Origin: Azotimanducus sp963663145
GTDB lineage: Bacteria; Pseudomonadota; Gammaproteobacteria; Pseudomonadales; Azotimanducaceae
NCBI GenBank assembly: GCA_963663145.1
Contig: OY760134.1
Coordinates: 62,001 to 126,000, forward strand
Direction of reading: 5' to 3'
DNA length: 64,000 nucleotides
The position numbers and the translations under genes are program-made. How positions within the stretch are numbered: position 1 is the first letter of the stretch; each line of letters opens with the position of its first letter. Under the pieces are notes generated by a model. It was not told the DNA's origin. It did no database searches and saw only the letters and a list, made by a program, of their open reading frames with translations. Of the stretch, positions 17,999 to 25,029 are shown piece by piece.

Positions 17999-18358
17999 CG
18001 TGCCTTAAAACTCAATGCCCTGACGCCAGTGTGGGGCATGAGCCAGAGATTGCCGCGTCGCGTGGGCATCGCGACCGCCAAGCGCCTGATGTTCACCGCC
18101 GAGATGTTCTCGGCGGAGGAAGCCTATCGCATCGGCCTGGCTGAAAAGCTCGTGCCCTACGAGGAATTCGACAGCGAGATTGAGAAACTTGCACGCGAGA
18201 TTCTCGCCAACTCGCCGTTCACTCATGCTGCCAACAAACGACTGCTTGAGGCCACCGACGGGGACCCGCTTGACGCCGGCCTGCAATAGGAAGTCATGGA
18301 AACCGAAGGCACAGGCCCCGACGCGCAGGAACGCATAAGTGCGTTCACAAGAAGGTGA
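17999..18358 (+). pseudogene. Enoyl-CoA hydratase remnant (C-terminal part, internal stop)
   Basis: Reading from about 17999, 'LTPVWGMSQRLPRRVGIATA', 'KRLMFTAEMFSAEEAYRIGL' and 'ANSPFTHAANKRLLEATDGD' match the C-terminal half of an enoyl-CoA hydratase/isomerase. TAG at 18287-18289 interrupts the frame, but the expected family ending 'GTGPDAQERISAFTRR' follows in the same frame before a TGA at 18356-18358. The N-terminal half, with the oxyanion-hole region, is missing and the left edge abuts the direct repeat. It is a dead fragment. Confidence 0.8.
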
Positions 18359-18365
18359 CCAATTA

Positions 18366-18384
18366 TTTGAAGTACTACTTCAAA
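18366..18384. promoter_or_regulatory. Palindrome upstream of the DUF4143 ATPase gene
   Basis: Perfect 9-bp inverted arms TTTGAAGTA-c-TACTTCAAA lie 23-41 bases before the ATG at 18407, in an AT-rich promoter-like patch. Its position suits a repressor operator, but no regulator is identified. Confidence 0.45.
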
Positions 18385-18406
18385 ATTACATGTTATATTG
18401 CGGTTC

Positions 18407-19576
18407 ATGTTCAATAGGAGACTCATACTTCCGCGGCCTGGTACGGAGAGTTTCTTCCTCTGGGGGCCGCGCCAGGTCGGCAAGACCACACTGCTTAGGG
18501 CGAGCTATGCGAACGAACGCTGGGTTGACCTTCTGAAGTCAGACCAGTTCCGTCGCTATGCCACCAACCCGGAATATCTGCGAGGGGAGCTCGATGCCGC
18601 AAGTTTGGGAGAGGGATCGCAAGTCGTCATTGACGAGATTCAAAAGGTGCCCGCGTTGCTTGATGAAGTACACTGGCTCATTGAAAACCGTGGCATCCAC
18701 TTTGCCCTTTGTGGGTCGAGCGCGGTCAAGGTGCGCCGGGGTGCCGCCAATTTGCTCGGCGGCAGGGCGCTTCGGTATCAGCTAAACGGTCTGACCGCCG
18801 CCGAGTTGGATGCTGAATTCGATCTCGACAGGATGCTCAATCGAGGCTACTTGCCTCGCATGATTGGATCTCCCCAAGCTGGCAGACTACTTGACGCGTA
18901 TGTCTCCGACTACCTGAAGGAAGAGGTGGCCGCCGAGGGCTTGGTGCGAAATCTGCCAGCCTTTTCCGGTTTTCTTAAGGCGGCAGCCTTGTGCGACGGT
19001 GAACTGGTGAACTTCACCAACATCGGGGCCGATTGCGGTGTCTTAAGTCACACCGCGCGGTCGTACTTTGAGATTCTCGCAGACACGCTGCTTGGGCGCT
19101 GGCTACCCGCTTGGCACAAGCGAACGAAACGCAGGACTATGGCTACGCCCAAGTTCTATTTTTCCGATGTGGGTATCGTGAACCAGCTCGCGCGTAGGGG
19201 CACACTGCTGCGAGGGTCGGTGGCCTATGGGATGGCGTTCGAGAATTGGGTATTTCATGAATTATCCGCATGGATCGACTACTGCGCACTAGGCAGCGAG
19301 CTGACCTATTGGCGATTGAGCGGCGGTACCGAGGTTGATTTCATCCTTGACGACATGCGCCTTGCGGTCGAAGCCAAGAGCAGCGAGCGCATCGTGTCAA
19401 GGCATTTGCGTGGACTGCGTAGCCTAGTCAAAGACCACAAGCACCTGGGACGAAGGGTCATTGTGTGCCTTGAGCCGACAGCCCGACGCACTGAAGACGG
19501 CATAGACATCTTACCTGTCGAGGAATTTGTGAACCGCTTGTGGAGCGGCGAGCTGATAGATGGCCATTCGACGTGA
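18407..19576 (+). CDS. AAA ATPase with C-terminal DUF4143 domain
   Basis: A 389-residue protein: N-terminal P-loop 'FLWGPRQVGKTTLLRASYA' (about residues 18-36), Walker B 'VVIDEIQKVPALLDEVHWLI', sensor-like 'FALCGSSA', then a DUF4143 C-terminal half ending with 'TEVDFILDDMRLAVEAKSS', which resembles a PD-(D/E)xK nuclease core. This architecture is widespread and often mobile, sometimes discussed in connection with toxin-antitoxin or defence roles; the true activity is not established. ATG 18407 is used instead of TTG 18398. It occupies the block inserted between aceF and the adenosyltransferase gene, flanked by the aceF direct repeat, so it probably arrived with that event. Confidence 0.88.
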   Translation: MFNRRLILPRPGTESFFLWGPRQVGKTTLLRASYANERWVDLLKSDQFRRYATNPEYLRGELDAASLGEGSQVVIDEIQKVPALLDEVHWLIENRGIHFALCGSSAVKVRRGAANLLGGRALRYQLNGLTAAELDAEFDLDRMLNRGYLPRMIGSPQAGRLLDAYVSDYLKEEVAAEGLVRNLPAFSGFLKAAALCDGELVNFTNIGADCGVLSHTARSYFEILADTLLGRWLPAWHKRTKRRTMATPKFYFSDVGIVNQLARRGTLLRGSVAYGMAFENWVFHELSAWIDYCALGSELTYWRLSGGTEVDFILDDMRLAVEAKSSERIVSRHLRGLRSLVKDHKHLGRRVIVCLEPTARRTEDGIDILPVEEFVNRLWSGELIDGHST

Positions 19577-19714
19577 AGGCCGTCAAGGTTAAGGAGGTAT
19601 CGTCAAGCAACGCAGGGAGGGCAATGTAACGAACAAGGTGTTCTTCTCCACTAGGTGGCGCATGTCTGATCTCGATATGTCCGATACCGCCTTTGCTTAT
19701 GGTGGAGCGCCGCA

Positions 19715-19828
19715 ATGAAGAAGCACACCATGAGGCTCTTGCCGCTCTCCATTGTCCTCTTTAGTTCCAATCGATTGCGGCTGATGACTGGTTGGAGAAC
19801 GGCATTGTTCGAGGCATCTATCGGCTGA
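19715..19828 (+). pseudogene. Truncated 5' end of a secreted-protein gene
   Basis: After GGTGGAG (19701-19707), an ATG at 19715 opens 'MKKHTMRLLPLSIVLFSS', which looks like a signal peptide. The frame then runs into the aceE-derived repeat at 19801 and stops at 19826-19828. This may be the start of a gene cut off by the rearrangement. The rest of 19577-19800 shows nothing I recognise. Confidence 0.3.
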
Positions 19829-19996
19829 AGCACTGCGGTCTTGCGGAGCAGGAAGCGCCTTCGAACCGCGCCAATTGATGCCACTGGGACTGAGCTACGA
19901 CCATAGAGTCATAGCTGGAGCAGAAGCCGGCCGCTTCATGACCCACCTCTGCGAAGAAATCGCGAACTGTTCAGCGCGGCACCCAAACCGGCTCGG
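19801..19996 (+). repeat. aceE-aceF duplication scar (direct repeat copy B)
   Basis: Bases 19801-19863 match aceE 16131-16193 (five differences in 63) and 19861-19996 match aceF and downstream 17851-17986 (six in 136). The two pieces join within CCTTCG (19858-19863), a 6-mer present at both parental sites (16188-16193 and 17848-17853), so about 1.66 kb was deleted through microhomology. In the copy, the catalytic Asp codon of HRVIDG has become Ala and the aceF stop TGA is TGT. The scar is non-functional. Confidence 0.93.
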
Positions 19997-20561
19997 TCAC
20001 TGATTCCAGCGCGTTGCAATGCCGCGCCAGCGTGAACAGAAGATCACTCAATCGATTCAAATACACGCCCGCCTGCACGAACATGGGATTGACCTCTTCG
20101 GCTGTCGGCGATTCTTCTTGCAGTTTCCAGTAGGATCGCTCCGCGCGTCGGCACACGGCGCGAGCGACCTGTAGTCTCGCGGCGCTCTCGGCACCTCCCG
20201 CAAGTATGAAACTGTTGAGCGGCGGCAGGTTCTCATTGAGCCGCTCATGCCATTCTTCCAGCCAAGAAATTTCATTCTCGAAGCCCATGGAACCCTTGCC
20301 ACTGGCAATGAGACCTCCGATCTCAAATAGGTGCGATTGAACGCTTCGCAATTTGTCCACCAGCTCCGGATGCCGAATGGACGCGACCGCCCAGCCGACA
20401 AATGCTCCAAGTTCATCCAGATCACCGATCGCGGAGAACTCAGGGGCATATTTCGGCCGGGACCTGCCCGGCAAGGACGACATGCCACGATCACCCGTGC
20501 GCGTGGTGATCCTGTCCAACCGAATCCCCGAACCCGAATTGTCATGTTCGTCTGTCGCCAT
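19971..20561 (-). CDS. PduO-type ATP:cob(I)alamin adenosyltransferase
   Basis: A 196-residue protein with the PduO/MMAB hallmarks: 'RITTRTGDRGMSSLPGR' at the N-terminus (ATP site), 'IGDLDELGAFVGWA', 'SHLFEIGGLIASG', 'FILAGGAESAARLQVARAVC' and the C-terminal 'YLNRLSDLLFTLARHCN'. It makes adenosylcobalamin from cob(I)alamin and ATP. Its stop codon lies inside repeat copy B; an identical 26-bp tail of this gene also sits right after aceF, showing that the two genes were once directly convergent. It is divergent from the glutaredoxin fusion gene. Confidence 0.93.
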   Translation of the reverse strand: MATDEHDNSGSGIRLDRITTRTGDRGMSSLPGRSRPKYAPEFSAIGDLDELGAFVGWAVASIRHPELVDKLRSVQSHLFEIGGLIASGKGSMGFENEISWLEEWHERLNENLPPLNSFILAGGAESAARLQVARAVCRRAERSYWKLQEESPTAEEVNPMFVQAGVYLNRLSDLLFTLARHCNALESVTEPVWVPR

Positions 20562-20689
20562 GCGCCCATGTTACTTGGGGTGAAGACCAATAGTGGACAT
20601 GTAACCGGCGCAAAAGCTTTATTCTAGATGCGTGGCCTTGAGCAAGAATCTGGAAGAAATGGGTTTTTCCGGGACGAGGAGCATCTGAA

Positions 20690-21250
20690 TTGACCAATCC
20701 AGTGACAATCACCCTCTACCGCTGGGCGGGGGCTTGGGGGCCGTTCAAGATACAGATTCCTTGCGGGGAGTGTTCGCTCACGGAGGATGTGATCAGGGAT
20801 TGTGCTGAGAAGGAACTCACGGGCATCAGTCTTGAGATTCGCGAATTCGATTGGTTGAGCAATTGGTGGAAACCTTTGCTGAGGGGCGGTTGGCATGCCC
20901 CGATCGTACTGGTGAACGATAGGGTCGTTTCGCAAGGCATCGCGCTCAATCGTGGTGTGCTCACCCAAGCGGTGATCGATGCCGGCATTTCGCAGCGGCC
21001 GCTTATCGGTAGCCATATCTTCGGTAAGGACAAATGTCCACATTGCGATCGGGCAAAGGATCTTTTCGCGAGTGCCGGCATAGACGGCCGCTACCGCAAC
21101 GTGATCGAAGACACCCGGTCGCTCTACGAAATGATTGCGCGCGTCAAGCCGATCATAGGTGAGAAAACCCCTGTGACCCTGCCGCAGATTTGGGTCGATG
21201 GCGGGTACATTGGAGGTGCCGATGACTTGCAGGCGCACCTCAACGCCTAG
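20690..21250 (+). CDS. Thioredoxin-fold / glutaredoxin fusion protein
   Basis: A 186-residue protein starting at TTG 20690 (GAGGAGC eight bases upstream; an in-frame TGA just before excludes an earlier start). Residues about 5-95 resemble a thioredoxin-like fold with a redox pair Cys25/Cys28 in 'IPCGECSL'. Residues about 105-186 are a glutaredoxin: 'FGKDKCPHCDRAKDLF' (Cys116/Cys119), the cis-proline segment 'PVTLPQIWV' and the glutathione site 'GGYIGGADDL'. Two potential dithiol sites in one small cytosolic protein are unusual. Substrate unknown. It is 33 bases upstream of the TVP38-like gene and probably cotranscribed. Confidence 0.82.
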   Translation: MTNPVTITLYRWAGAWGPFKIQIPCGECSLTEDVIRDCAEKELTGISLEIREFDWLSNWWKPLLRGGWHAPIVLVNDRVVSQGIALNRGVLTQAVIDAGISQRPLIGSHIFGKDKCPHCDRAKDLFASAGIDGRYRNVIEDTRSLYEMIARVKPIIGEKTPVTLPQIWVDGGYIGGADDLQAHLNA

Positions 21251-21283
21251 AAACTCCCAAAGAGCATTCGGGGTCTTGAACAG

Positions 21284-21991
21284 ATGAAAAAGCGTCAGTG
21301 GCTGATCTTGGGCACCTTTCTTGTGCTCATCGCCCTGTTCTTCTATTTCGACCTTCACCGGGTCATCACGCTTGAGAACTTTCAATCGCATCGCGCTTCG
21401 ATGGTGGACTACGTTTCCGAGAATAGGGCCCTTTCCATCCTGCTGTTTGCATTCTTCTACGTAACAGTGACCGGCCTCTCTTTGCCGGGCGCGACTGTCA
21501 TGACCCTGATCGCCGGTGCCGTATTCGGACTGGCTGTTGGTCTGGTGCTGGTCTCGTTCGCGAGCACCATCGGCGCAAGCGTTGCCTTCGTGCTGGCGAG
21601 ATACCTGTTCCGCGACCTGGTGCAACGCCGTTTTGAATCAGCACTAAAACCCATCAACGAGGGTGTTCGGCGCGAAGGCGCGTTCTATCTGTTTGCGCTC
21701 CGCCTCGTACCGGCCGTGCCCTTCTTTGCCATCAATGTCGGCATGGGCTTGACGCCGATGCCGTTGTGGACTTTCTACTGGGTCAGCCAGCTCGGTATGC
21801 TTGCGGGCACCTTTGTGTACGTGAATGCCGGCGAGCAACTCGGGCAGCTTGAATCGATAAGCGGAATCTTTTCGCCCATGCTGATCGGCTCCTTTGTATT
21901 GCTTGGCCTGTTCCCGCTCATCGCGAAGAAAGTACTGGAGCATGCTCGCAATCGGCGCGCGCTAGAGATTGAGTCGCACGGGTCAAGATGA
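21284..21991 (+). CDS. TVP38/TMEM64 (DedA-like) membrane protein
   Basis: A 235-residue inner-membrane protein with about six hydrophobic segments. It shows the VTT-domain signature: 'GLSLPGATVMTLIAGAVFG' (about 64-83) followed by 'FYLFALRLVPAVPFFAINVG' (about 130-150), where Arg and the two prolines are conserved. Members are thought to move or scramble lipids or to affect membrane homeostasis; the substrate here is not known. In many bacteria this family is paired with a pyridine-nucleotide disulphide oxidoreductase; here the neighbour is the thioredoxin/glutaredoxin fusion instead. Confidence 0.88.
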   Translation: MKKRQWLILGTFLVLIALFFYFDLHRVITLENFQSHRASMVDYVSENRALSILLFAFFYVTVTGLSLPGATVMTLIAGAVFGLAVGLVLVSFASTIGASVAFVLARYLFRDLVQRRFESALKPINEGVRREGAFYLFALRLVPAVPFFAINVGMGLTPMPLWTFYWVSQLGMLAGTFVYVNAGEQLGQLESISGIFSPMLIGSFVLLGLFPLIAKKVLEHARNRRALEIESHGSR

Positions 21992-22083
21992 TGGCAAGAC
22001 CCCTGACTGCGCAACCTTTACCCACGCGGAGGAAGCTGTTGTGGTCAGTCTTGTGCGTGTCCCAGTTGCGCTCGATTCACTTC

Positions 22084-22626
22084 CTACGCCGCTTGCGCAC
22101 CTCTGAGCGCCCAGAGGTCACTTAAGATGGGCATGTCATGAAGTTCATGACGATTCACGTCCAAGAGTTCATAAGGGGTGCAGATGATGGGAGACGCATG
22201 ACCAGCCATTCGGCAGACATTCTCAATGCGTTCGCGCATCAGCGCATTGGCAATATGTCGAGAGTTCCAAGTAACTAGGAAATCCACGCCAAGCATCGCA
22301 GCGTCGGCGATATGTCCCGCATCGGTTTCCGCACTCCTCGGCACGATACCGGCGTCAACCAACGCATCACACAATCTTCCGAATGCCGCCGGCGAATCGA
22401 CCACGCTGATGGTTTCAAGAAACGCAATTCGCCGCCGTGCTGCGTGAGTATCACCTGCCTGGGACTCAAAGAGCACACGCTTTGAAGCGATCAACTCGAA
22501 GCGCTCATTCGCGTCCCTCCACCAGAGTGCTGTCGTCTCTTGATTCCCGCGAATCCGGTAATCCCTTGATGGTCGCGCCGCGAGCAAGGTGATGACCGAA
22601 GTTTCAACGTAAACGTTCTTCTTCAT
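22084..22626 (-). CDS. PIN-domain protein, VapC-like, without visible antitoxin
   Basis: A 180-residue PIN-type protein: 'MKKNVYVETSVITLLAARPS' at the N-terminus, 'DALVDAGIVPRSAETDAGHI' and 'AAMLGVDFLVTWNSRHIANA' with the later acidic and Asn residues, and 'PIICTPYELL' near the end. The first metal-binding Asp seems replaced by Glu ('VETS'), which is usual in this subgroup. VapC-like toxins are ribonucleases and normally follow an antitoxin, but only 66 non-coding bases separate it from the FAD oxidoreductase gene upstream. It may be a relic, or its antitoxin may be elsewhere. Confidence 0.8.
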   Translation of the reverse strand: MKKNVYVETSVITLLAARPSRDYRIRGNQETTALWWRDANERFELIASKRVLFESQAGDTHAARRRIAFLETISVVDSPAAFGRLCDALVDAGIVPRSAETDAGHIADAAMLGVDFLVTWNSRHIANALMRERIENVCRMAGHASPIICTPYELLDVNRHELHDMPILSDLWALRGAQAA

Positions 22627-22692
22627 GACATTCGCCAGATCAGCCGCCCTCTCCCAACAACAAATGAGCTCTCACTGTAGCACCGACAAGTC

Positions 22693-24648
22693 CTATCCAA
22701 CGGACGTCACATGTTGGTTTTGCGCTGTCCTTGTTTCGCTGGCGAGGCCGCGCTGCGCGGCCAAGATATCGAAGCCGACTTTCTTGGAGCATTTCAAGAA
22801 CTCTTGACCGCCACGCGCGACTTCTTCATAACGCACTGGATCAGGCTGCTCCAACTGGTGCCTATCAAGAAAGTGCTCAAGCTCCCTGTCTGGAATCGGA
22901 AAATACAGAAAATCGCGGTCATGGTATGCCGTCAATGAATCGCTCCAGCGCGCACCCCAATCATCCTGTCCGGCAAATCGAGTGGTCATCACACCGGAAT
23001 CACTTTGAGGAAAGTACTCCGAACCGATTTTCCAATGCAGCGGCTGGTAGCGTGAAATTCTCTTTTGAACCTCTTCAAAGTGCATGTGGTCAATGAGCTG
23101 GTGCATGTCCATGCCTCGCTCCGCACAATATGCCGCAACGACTCCCGCTGCGGTTCCAGAGACAACTTCACCCGGATGGGTGCGAGTGGCGGCGTTCACC
23201 CTGAAGGACTGTGCCATGCATTTGCCGGCAACAATCAAGTTTGCGAAGGCGTCGCTTGAAAGCGCCCGCAACGGCAGAAAAAATGGTTTCGGATGCGCAT
23301 GCCAATGACAGGCCGATTGCTCGCTCTTCTCTTCGCAGCCATCCAGCAAATGAAAATCGTAATCGTAGACGCTTGTGGCCACCCGGTCGGGAAACGGGAA
23401 GCCGGCAGGGCCGGGATGAAAACTGAGATCCCACGCACACAGCAGAAACCTCCGATAGCCAATGCTGCGGCGAGATTCCCGCAAGTACGGGAACTTGTAG
23501 AAGCCATGCTGAGTCTGGACAGATTCCGTATCAACACGGATGAACGGTCTGAATTCATCCGGCGCCTCGCTGACAAACCAGTGAAAGAAATCCTGTGACA
23601 GGCTTTCCGCTTCTCGCAAGGCTTCAACATCCACGCCCCCGCACCAGCGGCGCTCATCAATCGTTTTTCTGGCCGTCGTATAGGAGAGAAACAGATGACG
23701 ACCAGCGAAGTCGTTGCCATTGTTGACAACGCCTTGCTTCCAGTTCATAACGGAAACCTGTCCGCGCTTCGGCGCTCCGCATCCCTTGAGTCTGCGATAC
23801 CGCCATACGCCGTCCCAACCGTAGCTGCCGAGGTTGAAGCCGTGCTCCCGCCGCGACGCACTCTCAGACCAAGGGCATGTATTTGACGGGTCTCTCTCTT
23901 TGTCGATTGACAGGTTGAAGGTTGCGGTAAAACTCTGCCCGCATGACTGATAGTCTGGCTCGGTCGAGCCTTCAAATGAATCCTCGCCGACAAGATACTT
24001 TGCGCCTGCCAAGGCGAGGATGTCGCCGAACTCGCTTGTCTCCACAACAAGCATCCCGCAGCCTTCATGCGGCAAAAGTGTGCAGCGGTATTTGTCGAAA
24101 TAGCTGCTCGGTCGAGGTGAGTACCAGTCTTCTATGGCTTCGCTGAAAGGTCGCTCATAACCAGCGAACCGCCCAGCCCTCTTCGCGACTCTCCTGACGA
24201 CCGTGACCTGCGAGATGCGGGCTTTCCCGGCTGCCATTTCAGATTCAACCCTGATCGGTACGGCGTGGTGCAGGATGGAAAGATTTTTTTCGCGCCTCAC
24301 CGCCCTTGCGATTGGTCCCTTCAGCATCATGCTTGGCAAAAAGCAATGCCGGGAAACCATACAGTCACCGGGATTGCCGATCGCCTGAAGCCAATCATGG
24401 AATTCATAGTGATTGTGCCTTCTCTCCTGATGCAACGCTTTTGTGTTTACGCCTTGGGCGTCGTCCCGCCAGGCAAAGTCGACTGCGGGTACGCCGCCGG
24501 CGGTCAATTGGCCGCCAAGCCAATCGGTAGGCTCAACAAGGCAGGTAACGGCGCCTTCCCGCGCCGCATGCAAGGCGGCAAACAAAGCGGATGTGGAACC
24601 GCCCACGACAAGGACATCACAGCGAATTTCCTCAGTGCGTTGCGCCAC
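22693..24648 (-). CDS. FAD-dependent oxidoreductase (FAD_oxidored family)
   Basis: A 651-residue flavoprotein: Rossmann 'CDVLVVGGSTSALFAALHAA' (about residues 9-28), 'EPTDWLGGQLTAGGVPAVD' just after it, and the C-terminal FAD-binding block 'LIVAGKCMAQSFRVNAATRT ... SGTAAGVVAAYCAE'. Members occur in polysaccharide-utilisation loci and are proposed to oxidise sugars or related molecules, but the substrate here is unknown. It is the last sugar-locus gene of the long minus-strand operon, 24 bases after the cupin gene. No signal peptide, so cytosolic. Confidence 0.85.
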   Translation of the reverse strand: MAQRTEEIRCDVLVVGGSTSALFAALHAAREGAVTCLVEPTDWLGGQLTAGGVPAVDFAWRDDAQGVNTKALHQERRHNHYEFHDWLQAIGNPGDCMVSRHCFLPSMMLKGPIARAVRREKNLSILHHAVPIRVESEMAAGKARISQVTVVRRVAKRAGRFAGYERPFSEAIEDWYSPRPSSYFDKYRCTLLPHEGCGMLVVETSEFGDILALAGAKYLVGEDSFEGSTEPDYQSCGQSFTATFNLSIDKERDPSNTCPWSESASRREHGFNLGSYGWDGVWRYRRLKGCGAPKRGQVSVMNWKQGVVNNGNDFAGRHLFLSYTTARKTIDERRWCGGVDVEALREAESLSQDFFHWFVSEAPDEFRPFIRVDTESVQTQHGFYKFPYLRESRRSIGYRRFLLCAWDLSFHPGPAGFPFPDRVATSVYDYDFHLLDGCEEKSEQSACHWHAHPKPFFLPLRALSSDAFANLIVAGKCMAQSFRVNAATRTHPGEVVSGTAAGVVAAYCAERGMDMHQLIDHMHFEEVQKRISRYQPLHWKIGSEYFPQSDSGVMTTRFAGQDDWGARWSDSLTAYHDRDFLYFPIPDRELEHFLDRHQLEQPDPVRYEEVARGGQEFLKCSKKVGFDILAAQRGLASETRTAQNQHVTSVG

Positions 24649-24672
24649 TAGCTGAGAAGGCGTGCGTGCGGG

Positions 24673-25029
24673 TCAGATACGTCCATAGGCATCATCGAAA
24701 CGCTCAATGTCGGACTCATCGAGGAAGTCTCCCGTCTGAATCTCAATAAGCGACAGCCCTGCGTCGCCGACATTGTGGATGCGGTGCTTCGTTTGCGCTG
24801 GGATAAACACCGTTTCATCCCGGCCAAGGCGCATGGTGCGCGTGCCGAGGATGACCTCCGCGCTGCCATGGAGAATCGTCCAGTGTTCGCTCCGGTGTGC
24901 GTGGCGTTGCAGAGATAGCCGCGCACCAGGTATGAGGTCAATCTTCTTGATGACGAACCCGTCTCCAATCGCGAGCACCCGCCAAACACCCCAGGGACGG
25001 GTATCACTGTCTCCGACCGAATACGTCAT
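24673..25029 (-). CDS. Small cupin (mannose-6-phosphate isomerase type II-like)
   Basis: A 118-residue single cupin: 'RPWGVWRVLAIGDGFVIKKI', 'PGARLSLQRHAHRSEHWTIL', 'GSAEVILGTRTMRL' and 'VFIPAQTKHRIHNVG'. These match the C-terminal cupin of bifunctional mannose-1-phosphate guanylyltransferase/phosphomannose isomerases; the metal ligands (His-x-His, Glu, later His) are present. A stand-alone copy may isomerise a sugar phosphate or act as a sugar epimerase-like protein. Its start overlaps the end of the DUF4127 gene by 26 bases, so coupling is tight. A mannose-related activity fits the GH38 enzyme in the same operon. Confidence 0.85.
   Translation of the reverse strand: MTYSVGDSDTRPWGVWRVLAIGDGFVIKKIDLIPGARLSLQRHAHRSEHWTILHGSAEVILGTRTMRLGRDETVFIPAQTKHRIHNVGDAGLSLIEIQTGDFLDESDIERFDDAYGRI

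Noticed and set aside
20624..21625. 333-codon minus-strand frame across the glutaredoxin and TVP38 genes
   Set aside because: Both plus-strand genes have clear motifs; the antisense product is Gln/Arg/His-rich and featureless.
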